The translations under genes were made by a program, and so were the position numbers. Shown here one piece after another: positions 24,489 through 32,779 of a stretch of 64,000 nucleotides of DNA. Source of the stretch: an uncultured Hungatella sp. (lineage in GTDB: Bacteria; Bacillota; Clostridia; Lachnospirales; Lachnospiraceae); contig CATLBR010000010.1 in the NCBI GenBank assembly GCA_949879795.1, positions 44,360-108,359 on the forward strand. The letters are read 5' to 3'. The notes under the pieces were generated by a model. The model had not been told where the DNA came from, did not search any database, and was given only the letters and a program-made list of their open reading frames with translations. The first letter of the stretch is position 1. Each line of letters starts with the position of its first letter.

Positions 24489-26005
24489 TCAACTTTTGTA
24501 TCCCGTATTACAATAAGGATGTGTTATTTGTCCATTATCTCTATTACCAAATCCTCCCTCTCTTTTCCGTACAATATGATCTACAGAAGTTGCATTTACA
24601 TGTATTATTTCACCGCAAGTCGCACATCTTACCACAGATTTCAATGCAGTTGAGATAATTGTTTCACTCTTTCGATTTGTATTAAATGCAACACTTGTAA
24701 TTTCTTCAGATACCAAATTCACATTGCTATATTTGTCAATAATAGATATTAAAATATCTTTTTCTTCTGTCTTTTCATCTAACTTCTCCATTATTAAAAA
24801 AAATTTTTAATAGCTTCTGCGCTTTTTTTGAAGAGCGCAAATTACGATTAATTTGATCAAAAATATAATCATTTTTATAGATAAATTCTTCAAATCTTCG
24901 TCTGACACAAATAAATTTATCAAATTGTTCTTTCATTCTCAACTCTTTAACAAATAGCAATGTTGCATAGAAATTAACAGGCTTAAAATTTCCTTTCTTA
25001 GAATAAAAATAAATAATTGGATGTAGTCCCAGAGATCCCGCTTCTTTTGAATTAACAAATTGTAAAATACGTCTGGTCCTTGATAAAACCTTTATAGTAC
25101 TTTTTCCATCTTCATCCTTTTCATCTGGTAAATTATCATTTGTATACATAATCAAATCAAAAATCAACTGAAGATCTAATTGATTTTTACCTGCAATAGC
25201 AACATCCAATGTCGTAATAGGACTTTTAGTTTTAGGTTCAAACAACATACTATTTATATCTTGTGAAATTTCTTCAATTTCTTTTTGTATTTTCTCATCA
25301 AAATTTTTCCAATATTATATCCGCTACCTGAATAAACTATTGCTCTTGCTGCTATTCCAATTGGTTTATCTCTAGCTTCCAAGATTTTTATTTCTGTTGG
25401 ATTAATTGGAACTGCCTTTTGATTAATGTTAAAAAAGGGGGGTTCTGCTACTGATACATCTCCATCTATCTATTATATATCAAATGCGAATGTTTCTAAT
25501 CCCATTGCCCTTTTCACTATATCTGAAGAATACTTCTGTCTATTTCTTATTGCGTCTTGATACATGGAATACTTTCCTATTTCTTTCTCAATTTGATTCC
25601 TTGCTTTTTTTGCTAAATCCAATTGCTCACCACTAATTTTTGAACTATAAAATTCGGTTGAAATTTCCCCATCCCCATAATCATCATTTATCCATGCTAT
25701 AAATGCACTTAGACGATGAGCGTCATCTATTACAAATGTCAGTGCACCTGAATTTTGCCATAATATGATAGAAGGTATAAAATGTCTCTCTAATATACTC
25801 GTAATAAAATTTGTAATTTGTGGGACATTCCAATCTCTTGTTTCTCTCTGAAAATCTGGTTTTCTTAACATAGTTCTCATGGCTGATTGAAGCTGCAAAT
25901 CATTTGTTTTTAATTGTTTAAAACGATTTGGAACAGAAAATCCAGTTTCTACCTTAAAATCCCCGCACGTTCAATCATTGCATCTAAATTTACTGTTTTT
26001 TTCAT
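24489..26005 (-). pseudogene. DUF262/HNH nuclease (GmrSD-like), multiply disrupted
   Basis: One gene of about 500 codons can be pieced together from four frames. It has an N-terminal MKKTVNLDAMIERA, a DUF262 domain (LRKPDFQRETRDWN near 25860; FVIDDAHRLSAFIAWINDDY near 25700, where the usual DG is DD), a helical middle, and a C-terminal HNH finger (CATCGEIIHVNATSVDHIVR and HPYCNTGYKS). Lesions: a missing G near 25968, stop codons near 25470, a missing A near 25310 and a T-run indel near 24790. DUF262-HNH proteins are known restriction or defence nucleases. AT-rich DNA. Clearly dead. Confidence 0.85.
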
Positions 26006-26145
26006 CCGTAACTCCTCCATAATCATAATGCATCTTGCCCTTTCTATATTTTAAGGTATTCTATGCATTTATAAGTATATTTATTTATAAGTAAGCTACT
26101 ATTAAATTTAATTATAGTCTATAAAAAGTAAAAATACAATAAAAA

Positions 26146-26179
26146 GCAGAATAATGAATAATTTTATTCATTATTCTGC
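26146..26179 (-). terminator. Rho-independent terminator after spoVAC
   Basis: A perfect 14-bp stem (GCAGAATAATGAAT at 26146-26159, ATTCATTATTCTGC at 26166-26179) with a 6-nt loop, followed on the minus strand by TTTTTATTGTATTTTT. It lies 60 bp after the spoVAC stop. Confidence 0.88.
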
Positions 26180-26239
26180 CCATAAAGAACTTACCAGCAA
26201 ATTATTCTCTTATATTCTCTTAGCTTCCTATTCTGTCTA

Positions 26240-26692
26240 CTAGATAACTCCCATCACTCCCCCAACCCAATAAATCACGCCAAGCACCCAACTACTCAAA
26301 ATCCCATACAAAATCACCGGCCCCGCAATGGTAAAGATCTTACACCCAATCCCGAACACCTGCCCCTCCGCCTTATACTCAATCGCCGGCGACACCACCG
26401 AGTTGGCAAACCCCGTAATGGGCACCAGGGCTCCTGCGCCGCCCCACTTGACGATCTTGGGATACACATTAAACCCGGTCAGCACGATACTCCCCAAAAT
26501 CAGCACCAGCAGATTCCAGGCTCCGGCTGTCTTCTCATCCATCCCATACGCCTGAAACCAGTTGATCATAACCTGCCCCACGGTACAGATCACTCCTCCC
26601 GTCACAAAAGCCCTGAGGATATTTTTCCACACAGGATTCACGGGAGTTACTTCCTTTACATAAGCATTGTACGCGTCTTTATTGATCTCCAT
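26240..26692 (-). CDS. spoVAC: Stage V sporulation protein AC
   Basis: A 150-residue membrane protein of the SpoVAC family, part of the inner spore-membrane channel that moves dipicolinic acid. SpoVAC alone is known to act as a mechanosensitive channel. Hallmarks are LRAFVTGGVICTVGQVMINW (first helix), LTGFNVYPKIVKWGGAGALV and PITGFANSVVSPAIEYKAEG, GVGCK-like FGIGCKIFTIAGPVILYG. It stands alone: no spoVAD or spoVAE follows, only a terminator, while spoVAB and spoVAA are about 2 kb upstream beyond a transporter gene. Confidence 0.92.
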   Translation of the reverse strand: MEINKDAYNAYVKEVTPVNPVWKNILRAFVTGGVICTVGQVMINWFQAYGMDEKTAGAWNLLVLILGSIVLTGFNVYPKIVKWGGAGALVPITGFANSVVSPAIEYKAEGQVFGIGCKIFTIAGPVILYGILSSWVLGVIYWVGGVMGVI

Positions 26693-26856
26693 AAATCTGC
26701 CTCCTCACAGTAAACTCACAGTAATTCCGCCTGTACCCTGCAGCGCAGCCGCCTGTGCACATGCGTTAGTTACTGTCAGTATGCTCCTGTCCCGGTGAAA
26801 AAATACGGACTCCCGACAGATTTTTCCGTATCCTCTCTAAAATCTTCCCTGAAACT

Positions 26857-28179
26857 CTAAAACACCACCTGATAAATGCTGTAAAACCCTGTCAACGTGA
26901 CGATTCCTACCAGAATGGGAGTCAGATAGCGGATACAGATGACCCACAGCTTTTTCACCTTAAATGGGATACCGTCTCTCTCGATTTCATCCACCAGGTA
27001 TTCCGGATGCCATTTCCAGCCTACATAGTAGCACATAGCCAGGCCGCCTAAGGGAAGCAGCAGGTTGTCCGTGACCATCCCCACAAAGTCAAACACACTG
27101 TAATTGAGTATCTGTACCTGACTGAGCGCGCCGAAGGACAGGGCGCTGGGAATACCTGTAATAAAAACTGCCGTCCCGATTATGACAGTAGCCTTCTTTC
27201 TCGTCCATCTCAGAGTATCTATAGCAAAAGACACCGGTACCTCCAAGAGGGCGATGGCGCTGGTGACTGCGGCAAAGAATACCAGAGCAAAGAAGAGACA
27301 GGCGAACACTCCGCCTCCTGCGATGGCAGAGAACACCTTGGGAAGAGTCCCGAAGATCAGGCCAGGTCCCTGGCCAGGCTCCAGGTTAAAGGCGAACACA
27401 GCAGGAAAAATAGCGATTCCCGCCAAAACGGCAATCAATGTGTCCAACCCTGCCACAGACACACAGCTTTTCGGTATATTCTCTTTCTCGCTGAGATAAC
27501 TTCCATAGGTGATAGTGATTCCCATGCACAGACTGAGAGAATAGAACACCTGTCCCAGGGCACTGCTCACTGAATTCAGACTGAACGCTGAGAAATCCGG
27601 GGTGAACATGAAGGACAATCCTTTCCCCGCCCCAGGGAGAGTCACGCTGCGCCCGATGATCACCAAAAGAAGCGCAAATAAAAGAGGCATCATCACCTTG
27701 CTGGCCTTCTCGATACCGCTGATTCCAAAGTAGCAGACTGCCGTGGTGATGGCGATAAACACCAGATGCCACACCAGCGGCTCTGTGCTGCTGATAAAAC
27801 CGTCAAAATCTGCCGGAGCCTCCATAACAGTTCCGTAGCTGACGATATATTTGATGATCCAGCCTCCTATGACACTGTAATAACTGAGGATGATAAAGGC
27901 AGCCATGACCCCGAAGACTCCCACGATTCCTGCGTGAGGGTCGATGTCTCTGTATGCCTGCACCGGATCGTGGCGGGTCTTCCGCCCCAGCGACATCTCC
28001 GTAATCATCACGGGAAGTCCCAGCACCACGATGAAAAACAGGTAGGCTATGAGAAAAGGGAAACCTCCGTTTCTTCCCATAAGATAGGGGAATTTCCATA
28101 AGTTTCCCAGTCCGATAGCCGCACCTGCAGTGGCCATGATAAATCCCAGTTTGCTTGCCCATAGATTCTTTGTCTTCAT
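26857..28179 (-). CDS. Neurotransmitter:sodium symporter family transporter
   Basis: A 440-residue protein with about 11-12 membrane helices. The first helix carries the unwound substrate/sodium site (GLGNLWKFPYLMGRNGG), as in LeuT and TnaT-like bacterial NSS transporters; VGTVL-type helix 6 is seen as FYSLSLCMGITITYGSYL. It would import an amino acid with sodium. I start at 28179 (MKTKNLWASKLGF), where the family begins; the frame is open to 28224 but adds only a Lys-rich stretch. Ribosome site weak (AAAGGAA). Substrate not determined. It separates spoVAC from spoVAB. Confidence 0.9.
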   Translation of the reverse strand: MKTKNLWASKLGFIMATAGAAIGLGNLWKFPYLMGRNGGFPFLIAYLFFIVVLGLPVMITEMSLGRKTRHDPVQAYRDIDPHAGIVGVFGVMAAFIILSYYSVIGGWIIKYIVSYGTVMEAPADFDGFISSTEPLVWHLVFIAITTAVCYFGISGIEKASKVMMPLLFALLLVIIGRSVTLPGAGKGLSFMFTPDFSAFSLNSVSSALGQVFYSLSLCMGITITYGSYLSEKENIPKSCVSVAGLDTLIAVLAGIAIFPAVFAFNLEPGQGPGLIFGTLPKVFSAIAGGGVFACLFFALVFFAAVTSAIALLEVPVSFAIDTLRWTRKKATVIIGTAVFITGIPSALSFGALSQVQILNYSVFDFVGMVTDNLLLPLGGLAMCYYVGWKWHPEYLVDEIERDGIPFKVKKLWVICIRYLTPILVGIVTLTGFYSIYQVVF

Positions 28180-28363
28180 CTTCTGTTTCCATTCCTTTTT
28201 TTTATATTTAACATAACCGTACATTATATCCGTATGATTATATCATACCTTGCCGCCTGGTGCAAGCCAAATGTCCGCCCCACAGAGGCATCCCACAAAA
28301 ATATACATTCAAGTATTGCTGCCATACACAGGCCTCCTGCGGATACAACCTGGCATCTTCCCT

Positions 28364-28789
28364 TCATCCCCCTATCCCCGCGGAAAAATACAGAAGAGAG
28401 CCCAGCATTTTTCCCAGGCCTATAGCCAGTATCACGTACTGTATACCCACAGACAGATGAATTCTCCGGTTGATCACCGGCAGCGTCTTGAGAGTCTCTG
28501 CCAGAGACATGACCAGGCAGCCCACGAAAATTCCCACAGAGCCCCCAAATACAGCCAGAAACCACCTGCCTGCGAACCTGATAGGAAATTCAAACAGATC
28601 CAGGGCATTCCCCAGGGAGCCTCCCAGAATGATCACTGTCTCGTAGAGCATGATATGCCCGCCGGTCTTTGTCTTTCCTATAATCCTGGGGAACACTCCG
28701 ATGATGGCCAGAAAGGCAAAAATGCCGGCAGCGATCACACCCCCGGCACAGAGTCCGAATACGGCCAGAGCCGCCATCTTAAGTGACAT
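28364..28789 (-). CDS. spoVAB: Stage V sporulation protein AB
   Basis: A 141-residue membrane protein of four or so helices (ALAVFGLCAGGVIAAGIFAF; MLYETVIILGGSLGNALDLF; WFLAVFGGSVGIFVGCLVMS; YVILAIGLGKMLGSLLYF). PRIIGKTKT after the first helix matches SpoVAB. It works with SpoVAA and the other SpoVA proteins in dipicolinate uptake into the forespore. It overlaps the spoVAA stop by 11 bp, so the pair is co-translated. Confidence 0.85.
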   Translation of the reverse strand: MSLKMAALAVFGLCAGGVIAAGIFAFLAIIGVFPRIIGKTKTGGHIMLYETVIILGGSLGNALDLFEFPIRFAGRWFLAVFGGSVGIFVGCLVMSLAETLKTLPVINRRIHLSVGIQYVILAIGLGKMLGSLLYFSAGIGG

Positions 28790-29405
28790 CTACTCCAGAC
28801 TCCTTTCTCCCGTCATTTTGGATCAGGGTTTTGGAAATGTTGTCCTCATAGAGTCTCATTTCCACTTCCAGAGGCGTCGGATCCGTGTTCAATTTCCATT
28901 TGCTGAAATGATTAAAGAACAAAACTACGCCCACAGCAAGTCCTATAGAGTAGGACAACTCCAGTATGGTAAAATCGCCTGCCTCCTGGCCCAGCACCAG
29001 CCGGTAGACCTCCCTGAACACATCGGTGACGCTGGCGTCATTATTGAAAGTCATGATGGCAAATGCCGCGCCGCAGAAGCAGACGACACACACAAAGATG
29101 GTTTTTGCCCACGCCCACACATAGTTTGGGGATTTGGGGGGCTTGTAGTCGATTATAAAATCTGTCTCCCCTACATTTTCCACCTGGACAGAGGAATCCT
29201 CATCGGCGATAAGCTGTATAATATCCAGAACACTGCCCACATACCGGTGATTCCTGTCTGAAGATATCTTCTTCACTTTTATGACTTTACACTTGTTGAG
29301 AACTGCGGAATCATCGCTGTACAGCTCCCCTATGTCTTTCAGATATACGTCTTTTTCGTGGATCTCAGAAATCTGGTTCAGCTTCAGATAAAGGGTTTTT
29401 CCCAT
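28779..29405 (-). CDS. spoVAA: Stage V sporulation protein AA
   Basis: A 208-residue protein with an N-terminal soluble domain (LYLKLNQISEIHEKDVYLKD, the SpoVAA signature) and two membrane helices in the second half (TIFVCVVCFCGAAFAIMTF; LSYSIGLAVGVVLFFNHF). It is required with other SpoVA proteins for dipicolinic acid accumulation in the spore. The start follows the stop of a 52-aa membrane gene by a single base (TGATATG), with GAGGAG upstream. Transcription would be expected in the forespore, as in the spoVA operons of other sporulators. Confidence 0.88.
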   Translation of the reverse strand: MGKTLYLKLNQISEIHEKDVYLKDIGELYSDDSAVLNKCKVIKVKKISSDRNHRYVGSVLDIIQLIADEDSSVQVENVGETDFIIDYKPPKSPNYVWAWAKTIFVCVVCFCGAAFAIMTFNNDASVTDVFREVYRLVLGQEAGDFTILELSYSIGLAVGVVLFFNHFSKWKLNTDPTPLEVEMRLYEDNISKTLIQNDGRKESGVDVT

Positions 29406-29406
29406 A

Positions 29407-29565
29407 TCACATCATCTCCTCTGCCATGTCCGCAAGATGGACCAGCATCCCTCCTGTGTAATCGCCGGTACCTCTGCTGAACCAAAAATATCCCACCACG
29501 CCTGCTCCTATGAGTACCAGGGCAAGGGCAAGAATATACCCCCACTTCTCTTTTAAAAAATCCAT
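29407..29565 (-). CDS. 52-residue single-pass membrane protein upstream of spoVAA
   Basis: A short gene reading MDFLKEKWGYILALALVLIG then AGVVGYFWFSRGTGDYTGG and ending MAEEMM. One membrane helix lies at residues 9-28, with a Lys-containing cytoplasmic N-terminus and a short polar tail. It ends one base before the spoVAA start, with no room for a promoter, so it is part of the sigF-spoVA transcript. The ribosome site is weak. It is probably a small sporulation membrane protein; I know of no name for it. Confidence 0.75.
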   Translation of the reverse strand: MDFLKEKWGYILALALVLIGAGVVGYFWFSRGTGDYTGGMLVHLADMAEEMM

Positions 29566-29677
29566 ACGTTTATCACATCCATTTCTCTTATTTTTTGTCT
29601 GCGCAGCGCATTCGGCTTTTAAAAATAGTCTGCCCTGTTCTCTGTTCCGGTATACATCGCGACCTGTCAGAAATCCA

Positions 29678-30400
29678 CTAAAATTTCTCTCTCATCTGTC
29701 TCAAAATTTTTTTTTCCAGCCGTGACACCTGAACCTGTGAGATATTGAGAGCTTTGGCGATCTCCGTCTGAGTCTGATTTTCATAGTAGCGGCGCAGGAT
29801 GATCTCTCTCTCTTTTCCGTCCAGCTGACGAATAAGTCCTTCCAGAACCATATGGTTCAAAAGCCGCTCCTGATCCTGATTGTCGTCCTCGATCTTGTCC
29901 ATGAGGCACAGGCCGTTGTCGTCCTCCTTCTGGAGAGTCCTGTACAGCGACTCCACCTCGGCCCCCGCCTCCATGGATACCGCCACCTCCTCCTTGCTGG
30001 CTCCCATCTCCCTGGCGATCTCCTCCACGGTGGGCTCCCGCCCCAGAGAACAGGTGAGGCTTTCTCTGACAGCCCTGGCCCGCATCCCCATCTCCTTCAG
30101 GGACCTGCTCACCTTGATCATTCCGTCATCGCGGAGAAACCGCTTGACTTCCCCCATGATCATGGGCACCGCATAGGTGGAAAACCGCACTTCGAAAGAC
30201 ATGTCGAATTTATCGATAGCCTTCATGAGCCCGATGCTGCCTATCTGAAACAGATCCTCCAGCTCGTACCCCCTGCCCTGAAACCTGCGGACAATGCTCC
30301 AGATCAGCCCCATATTGTCCAATACCAGCTGATCTCTCGCCCCTTTATCTCCCTGGTGTGCTCTGTCTATAAGGGTCATGGTCTCGTCCACGGAAATCAC
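29678..30400 (-). CDS. sigF: RNA polymerase forespore sigma factor SigF (SpoIIAC)
   Basis: A 240-residue sigma-70 family protein with region 2 (NMGLIWSIVRRFQGRGYELE; DLFQIGSIGLMKAIDKFD; FSTYAVPMIMGEVKRFLRDD), region 3 (SLGREPTVEEIAREMG) and region 4 (LDGKEREIILRRYYENQTQT; ALNISQVQVSRLEKKIL). It directs the first forespore transcription after septation. The start is GTG at 30400, overlapping the spoIIAB stop (GTGA). The order spoIIAA-spoIIAB-sigF is the classic spoIIA operon. Confidence 0.97.
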   Translation of the reverse strand: MISVDETMTLIDRAHQGDKGARDQLVLDNMGLIWSIVRRFQGRGYELEDLFQIGSIGLMKAIDKFDMSFEVRFSTYAVPMIMGEVKRFLRDDGMIKVSRSLKEMGMRARAVRESLTCSLGREPTVEEIAREMGASKEEVAVSMEAGAEVESLYRTLQKEDDNGLCLMDKIEDDNQDQERLLNHMVLEGLIRQLDGKEREIILRRYYENQTQTEIAKALNISQVQVSRLEKKILRQMREKF

Positions 30401-30858
30401 CTGCCTATCTGTTTTCTCATAGTCACCCTGGTCCCTTCTCCCGGCGCTGACACTACCTCCACCTGGTCCATAAATGCTTCCATGAAGGAAAATCCCATGC
30501 CCGACCGTTCTCCGGTGGTGTCTGTGGTGTACATAGGCTCCATGGCCTTTTTTACGTCCGGTATCCCCGCTCCTGTGTCTTTTACGACCACAGCCAGTTC
30601 CCGCCCTTCTATGGTGACTTCTATGTAAATGATTCCCTCCCCTCCTGCATACCCGTGAATCACTCCGTTGGTCACAGCCTCCGACACGGCGGTTTTCACA
30701 TCCTCCATCTCCTCCATGGTGGGATCCATGCGGCTCATAAACATAGCCACCGCAACCCTGGCAAACTCTTCATTTTCGGACCTGCTCTCCAGTTCCATCC
30801 TCAGAGTCTCCTTTTCCCGCTTTTTTTCTTTTGCCGCCATTTCCATATCCATTCCCAT
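30397..30858 (-). CDS. spoIIAB: Anti-sigma F factor and serine kinase SpoIIAB
   Basis: A 153-residue GHKL-ATPase fold kinase. The N-box (VSEAVTNGVIHGYAGG), G1 box (VKDTGAGIPD) and ATP-lid/G2 region (TTGERSGMGFSFME) are all visible. It binds and silences SigF and phosphorylates SpoIIAA. An N-terminal extension rich in Met, Lys and Glu (about 25 residues) precedes the usual start of the domain. I begin at 30858, where AGGAGGAGG precedes the ATG; the frame extends to 30903, inside spoIIAA. Confidence 0.96.
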   Translation of the reverse strand: MGMDMEMAAKEKKREKETLRMELESRSENEEFARVAVAMFMSRMDPTMEEMEDVKTAVSEAVTNGVIHGYAGGEGIIYIEVTIEGRELAVVVKDTGAGIPDVKKAMEPMYTTDTTGERSGMGFSFMEAFMDQVEVVSAPGEGTRVTMRKQIGR

Positions 30859-30871
30859 GATCTTCCTCCTC

Positions 30872-31213
30872 CTATTCTGCGATCGCCGCCTCTTTAGAAT
30901 CATACCGGGGCACTAATTTTCCGATGCCTCCGATAGTCAGCACTCTCAGGATCCGCGGACCCGCGCCGTAGATAGCCACCTCTCCTCCGCTTCGATCCAT
31001 CTGTTTGTAACGGTTCAGAAGAATCCCTATTCCTGAGGAATCCATAAACTCTGTCCTGGAAAAATCAAAAACCATCTTTCTTATATAGTTTTCCGCCAGC
31101 AGAAGATCTGTCTCATATCTCAAATTTCTGCAGTTGTGATGATCCAGCTCTCTGGGCAGATGAATCACAAGTACCTGGCCTTTAGCCTCATAGGTAAACA
31201 CTGGTTCTGCCAT
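30872..31213 (-). CDS. spoIIAA: Anti-anti-sigma F factor SpoIIAA
   Basis: A 113-residue STAS-domain protein. The phosphorylatable serine lies in MDSSGIGILLNRYKQM (about residue 58), the exact family signature. Dephosphorylated SpoIIAA captures SpoIIAB and frees SigF. It is the first gene of the spoIIA operon, with GGAGG 11 nt before the ATG. The upstream 45 bp contains a weak SigH-like arrangement (TGGAAAT, then GAAAT 12-14 bp later), as expected for an early sporulation operon but not conclusive. Confidence 0.95.
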   Translation of the reverse strand: MAEPVFTYEAKGQVLVIHLPRELDHHNCRNLRYETDLLLAENYIRKMVFDFSRTEFMDSSGIGILLNRYKQMDRSGGEVAIYGAGPRILRVLTIGGIGKLVPRYDSKEAAIAE

Positions 31214-31259
31214 AGTTTATTTTGCCTCCATTTCTGTCAGTATCGAATATTTCCATCAA

Positions 31260-31296
31260 AAAAGACACTACAAAAATAATTTCTGCAATGTCTTTT
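31260..31296 (-). terminator. Terminator between the TPR gene and the spoIIA operon
   Basis: AAAAGACA (31260-31267) pairs with TGTCTTTT (31289-31296), extended by inner A/U-rich pairing, and a T-run follows on the minus strand. It lies 7 bp after the TPR gene stop and isolates the spoIIA operon from the folC group. Confidence 0.75.
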
Positions 31297-31302
31297 GTCC
31301 TC

Positions 31303-32607
31303 TCAATATCCTCTTGCCTCTTTTGCCAGAGCGGCCAACTCTGTTCCCGAGTAATTCATGATAACCTGTCCAAACAGTTGGTTTGCCGTATCTTTCTCGT
31401 CTCTGGCCTGGTAGATGAGAGCCATATCGTAGATCACCTGAGGGTTGTCCCCTTTCACGGCCAGGCTCTTCTGATAATAACCCAGGGCGCTGTCCTGGTT
31501 GCCTGCGTCTCTCGCCTCATTCCCCAGGTTGGCCAGAACCTGATATCCTTCGGTCTCCATGTAGGATCGGATCTCCTCCACTATGGCCGCCATGTCAGGG
31601 TCCGTGATCAGGCTTCCGTCCAGATCCGTGTAGGTAACTGCAACCGTGTTCATGTCCCCTGCTTCTCTTGCCTTCAGCATCACAACCAGCCTCTGATACT
31701 GCCGGACCACTCCCTCCTCGTCAGCCTGCATGGCCTGGAGATCTGACATGACACTGTCCCTGTCTGTCTCTGCCGCCGCCAGCTGCTCTCTCAGTGAATC
31801 CAGTTCCATGTTCTTTTGATTCACCTGTTCCAGCACTCTGTTCAGCTCCTGATTGTGCCTGTGGTTCAGCTCCCTCTCCAGGGCGGGCATCACCAGAAAC
31901 CAGATAACCGCAGCCCCCAGAAGCAAACCGGCCGCTATGTTGATGATAGTCAACCACCCTGTGGTCTCCTTGTAAGTGGGCGGAAGAATCACGTCATCAT
32001 CCTGCATCTGGCGGTGGGAAAACGCGGTATCCATCTTCTTTTTCTCCACCTCCGCCCGCCCGGTGTTGGCCTTGACGATGGACATGTACCACAGAGCCTT
32101 GGGATGATTCTTGTCAATCTGCAGAACCTTCTGCAGAGATTTTCCCGCCTTGGTGTAATCTCCGTGTCCCATGTGAAGCAGGGCAAGCACAAGATGAGCC
32201 TTGACAAAATGAGGGTTGAAATCTACCACCCTGCCCAGAAGCAGAATCGCTAAATCATCGCTTCCCGTCTGAGCCTGATACAGCGCCTGATTGTATTTTC
32301 TTATATTCTGGTTTTCCGCCTCCAGCTTTCCTCTTTTCCCCTGGATCTCTCTCAGATACACTTCTGCCCGGTTCCCTTCTGGCTGCAGATTCATACTGAT
32401 AACCCACTGTACCAGACTTTCACCGGTTTCTCCCATCTCATAGTAGATCAATCCCAGAAGATTTCTGGCGTCTGTCTGATATTTATTAAAATGAAGACTT
32501 TTTTTCAGACATTCCGCCGCGCCTGTGAGATCCCGTATCTTCGCCTTCTCCAGCCCCTGATTGTAGTAACCGTTGGCTATCCGCTGGCATCTTTTCGCGT
32601 AATCCAT
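31303..32607 (-). CDS. TPR-repeat membrane protein with a central coiled coil
   Basis: A 434-residue protein. Residues 1-190 are tetratricopeptide repeats (GYYNQGLEKAKIRDLTGAAE; LLGLIYYEMGETGESLVQW; AHLVLALLHMGHGDYTKAGK). One membrane helix follows (WLTIINIAAGLLLGAAVIWF, about 220-240), then a coiled coil (about 250-310), and a C-terminal TPR pair (GNQDSALGYYQKSLAVKG; YQARDEKDTANQLFGQVI). Both ends would bind partner proteins on opposite sides of the membrane. It follows folC and a 45-codon ORF on the same transcript. Function unknown. Confidence 0.82.
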   Translation of the reverse strand: MDYAKRCQRIANGYYNQGLEKAKIRDLTGAAECLKKSLHFNKYQTDARNLLGLIYYEMGETGESLVQWVISMNLQPEGNRAEVYLREIQGKRGKLEAENQNIRKYNQALYQAQTGSDDLAILLLGRVVDFNPHFVKAHLVLALLHMGHGDYTKAGKSLQKVLQIDKNHPKALWYMSIVKANTGRAEVEKKKMDTAFSHRQMQDDDVILPPTYKETTGWLTIINIAAGLLLGAAVIWFLVMPALERELNHRHNQELNRVLEQVNQKNMELDSLREQLAAAETDRDSVMSDLQAMQADEEGVVRQYQRLVVMLKAREAGDMNTVAVTYTDLDGSLITDPDMAAIVEEIRSYMETEGYQVLANLGNEARDAGNQDSALGYYQKSLAVKGDNPQVIYDMALIYQARDEKDTANQLFGQVIMNYSGTELAALAKEARGY

Positions 32608-32611
32608 AGAT

Positions 32612-32749
32612 CTACTCTTTTCTCTCTTTGATCAAATCCATCATAATATCTGTCATATCTGTCAGATCGCTTTTCCCGATGGCATCTTCCACCTGATCGA
32701 TCTCCAGGCTGGGCTTATAATGGTTCAATTCTTCCTCAAAATCAATCAT
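32612..32749 (-). CDS. 45-residue acidic protein between folC and the TPR gene
   Basis: A short frame, MIDFEEELNHYKPSLEIDQV continuing to DIMMDLIKERKE, with a near-perfect ribosome site (AGGAGG, 5 nt spacing). It ends 4 bp before the TPR gene start. It is acidic and helical, with no membrane segment. The strong ribosome site and tight spacing argue that it is real. It may be a small partner of the TPR protein; no family is recognised. Confidence 0.75.
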   Translation of the reverse strand: MIDFEEELNHYKPSLEIDQVEDAIGKSDLTDMTDIMMDLIKERKE

Positions 32750-32779
32750 ATGTTCCTCCTGGGCTGTATCCGCCCTGTA

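Noticed and set aside
28224..28565. 113-codon minus-strand ORF between spoVAB and the transporter
   Set aside because: Mostly overlaps spoVAB in another frame and has no ribosome site.
29852..30628. 258-codon plus-strand frame opposite sigF and spoIIAB
   Set aside because: Shadow of two well-identified sporulation genes.
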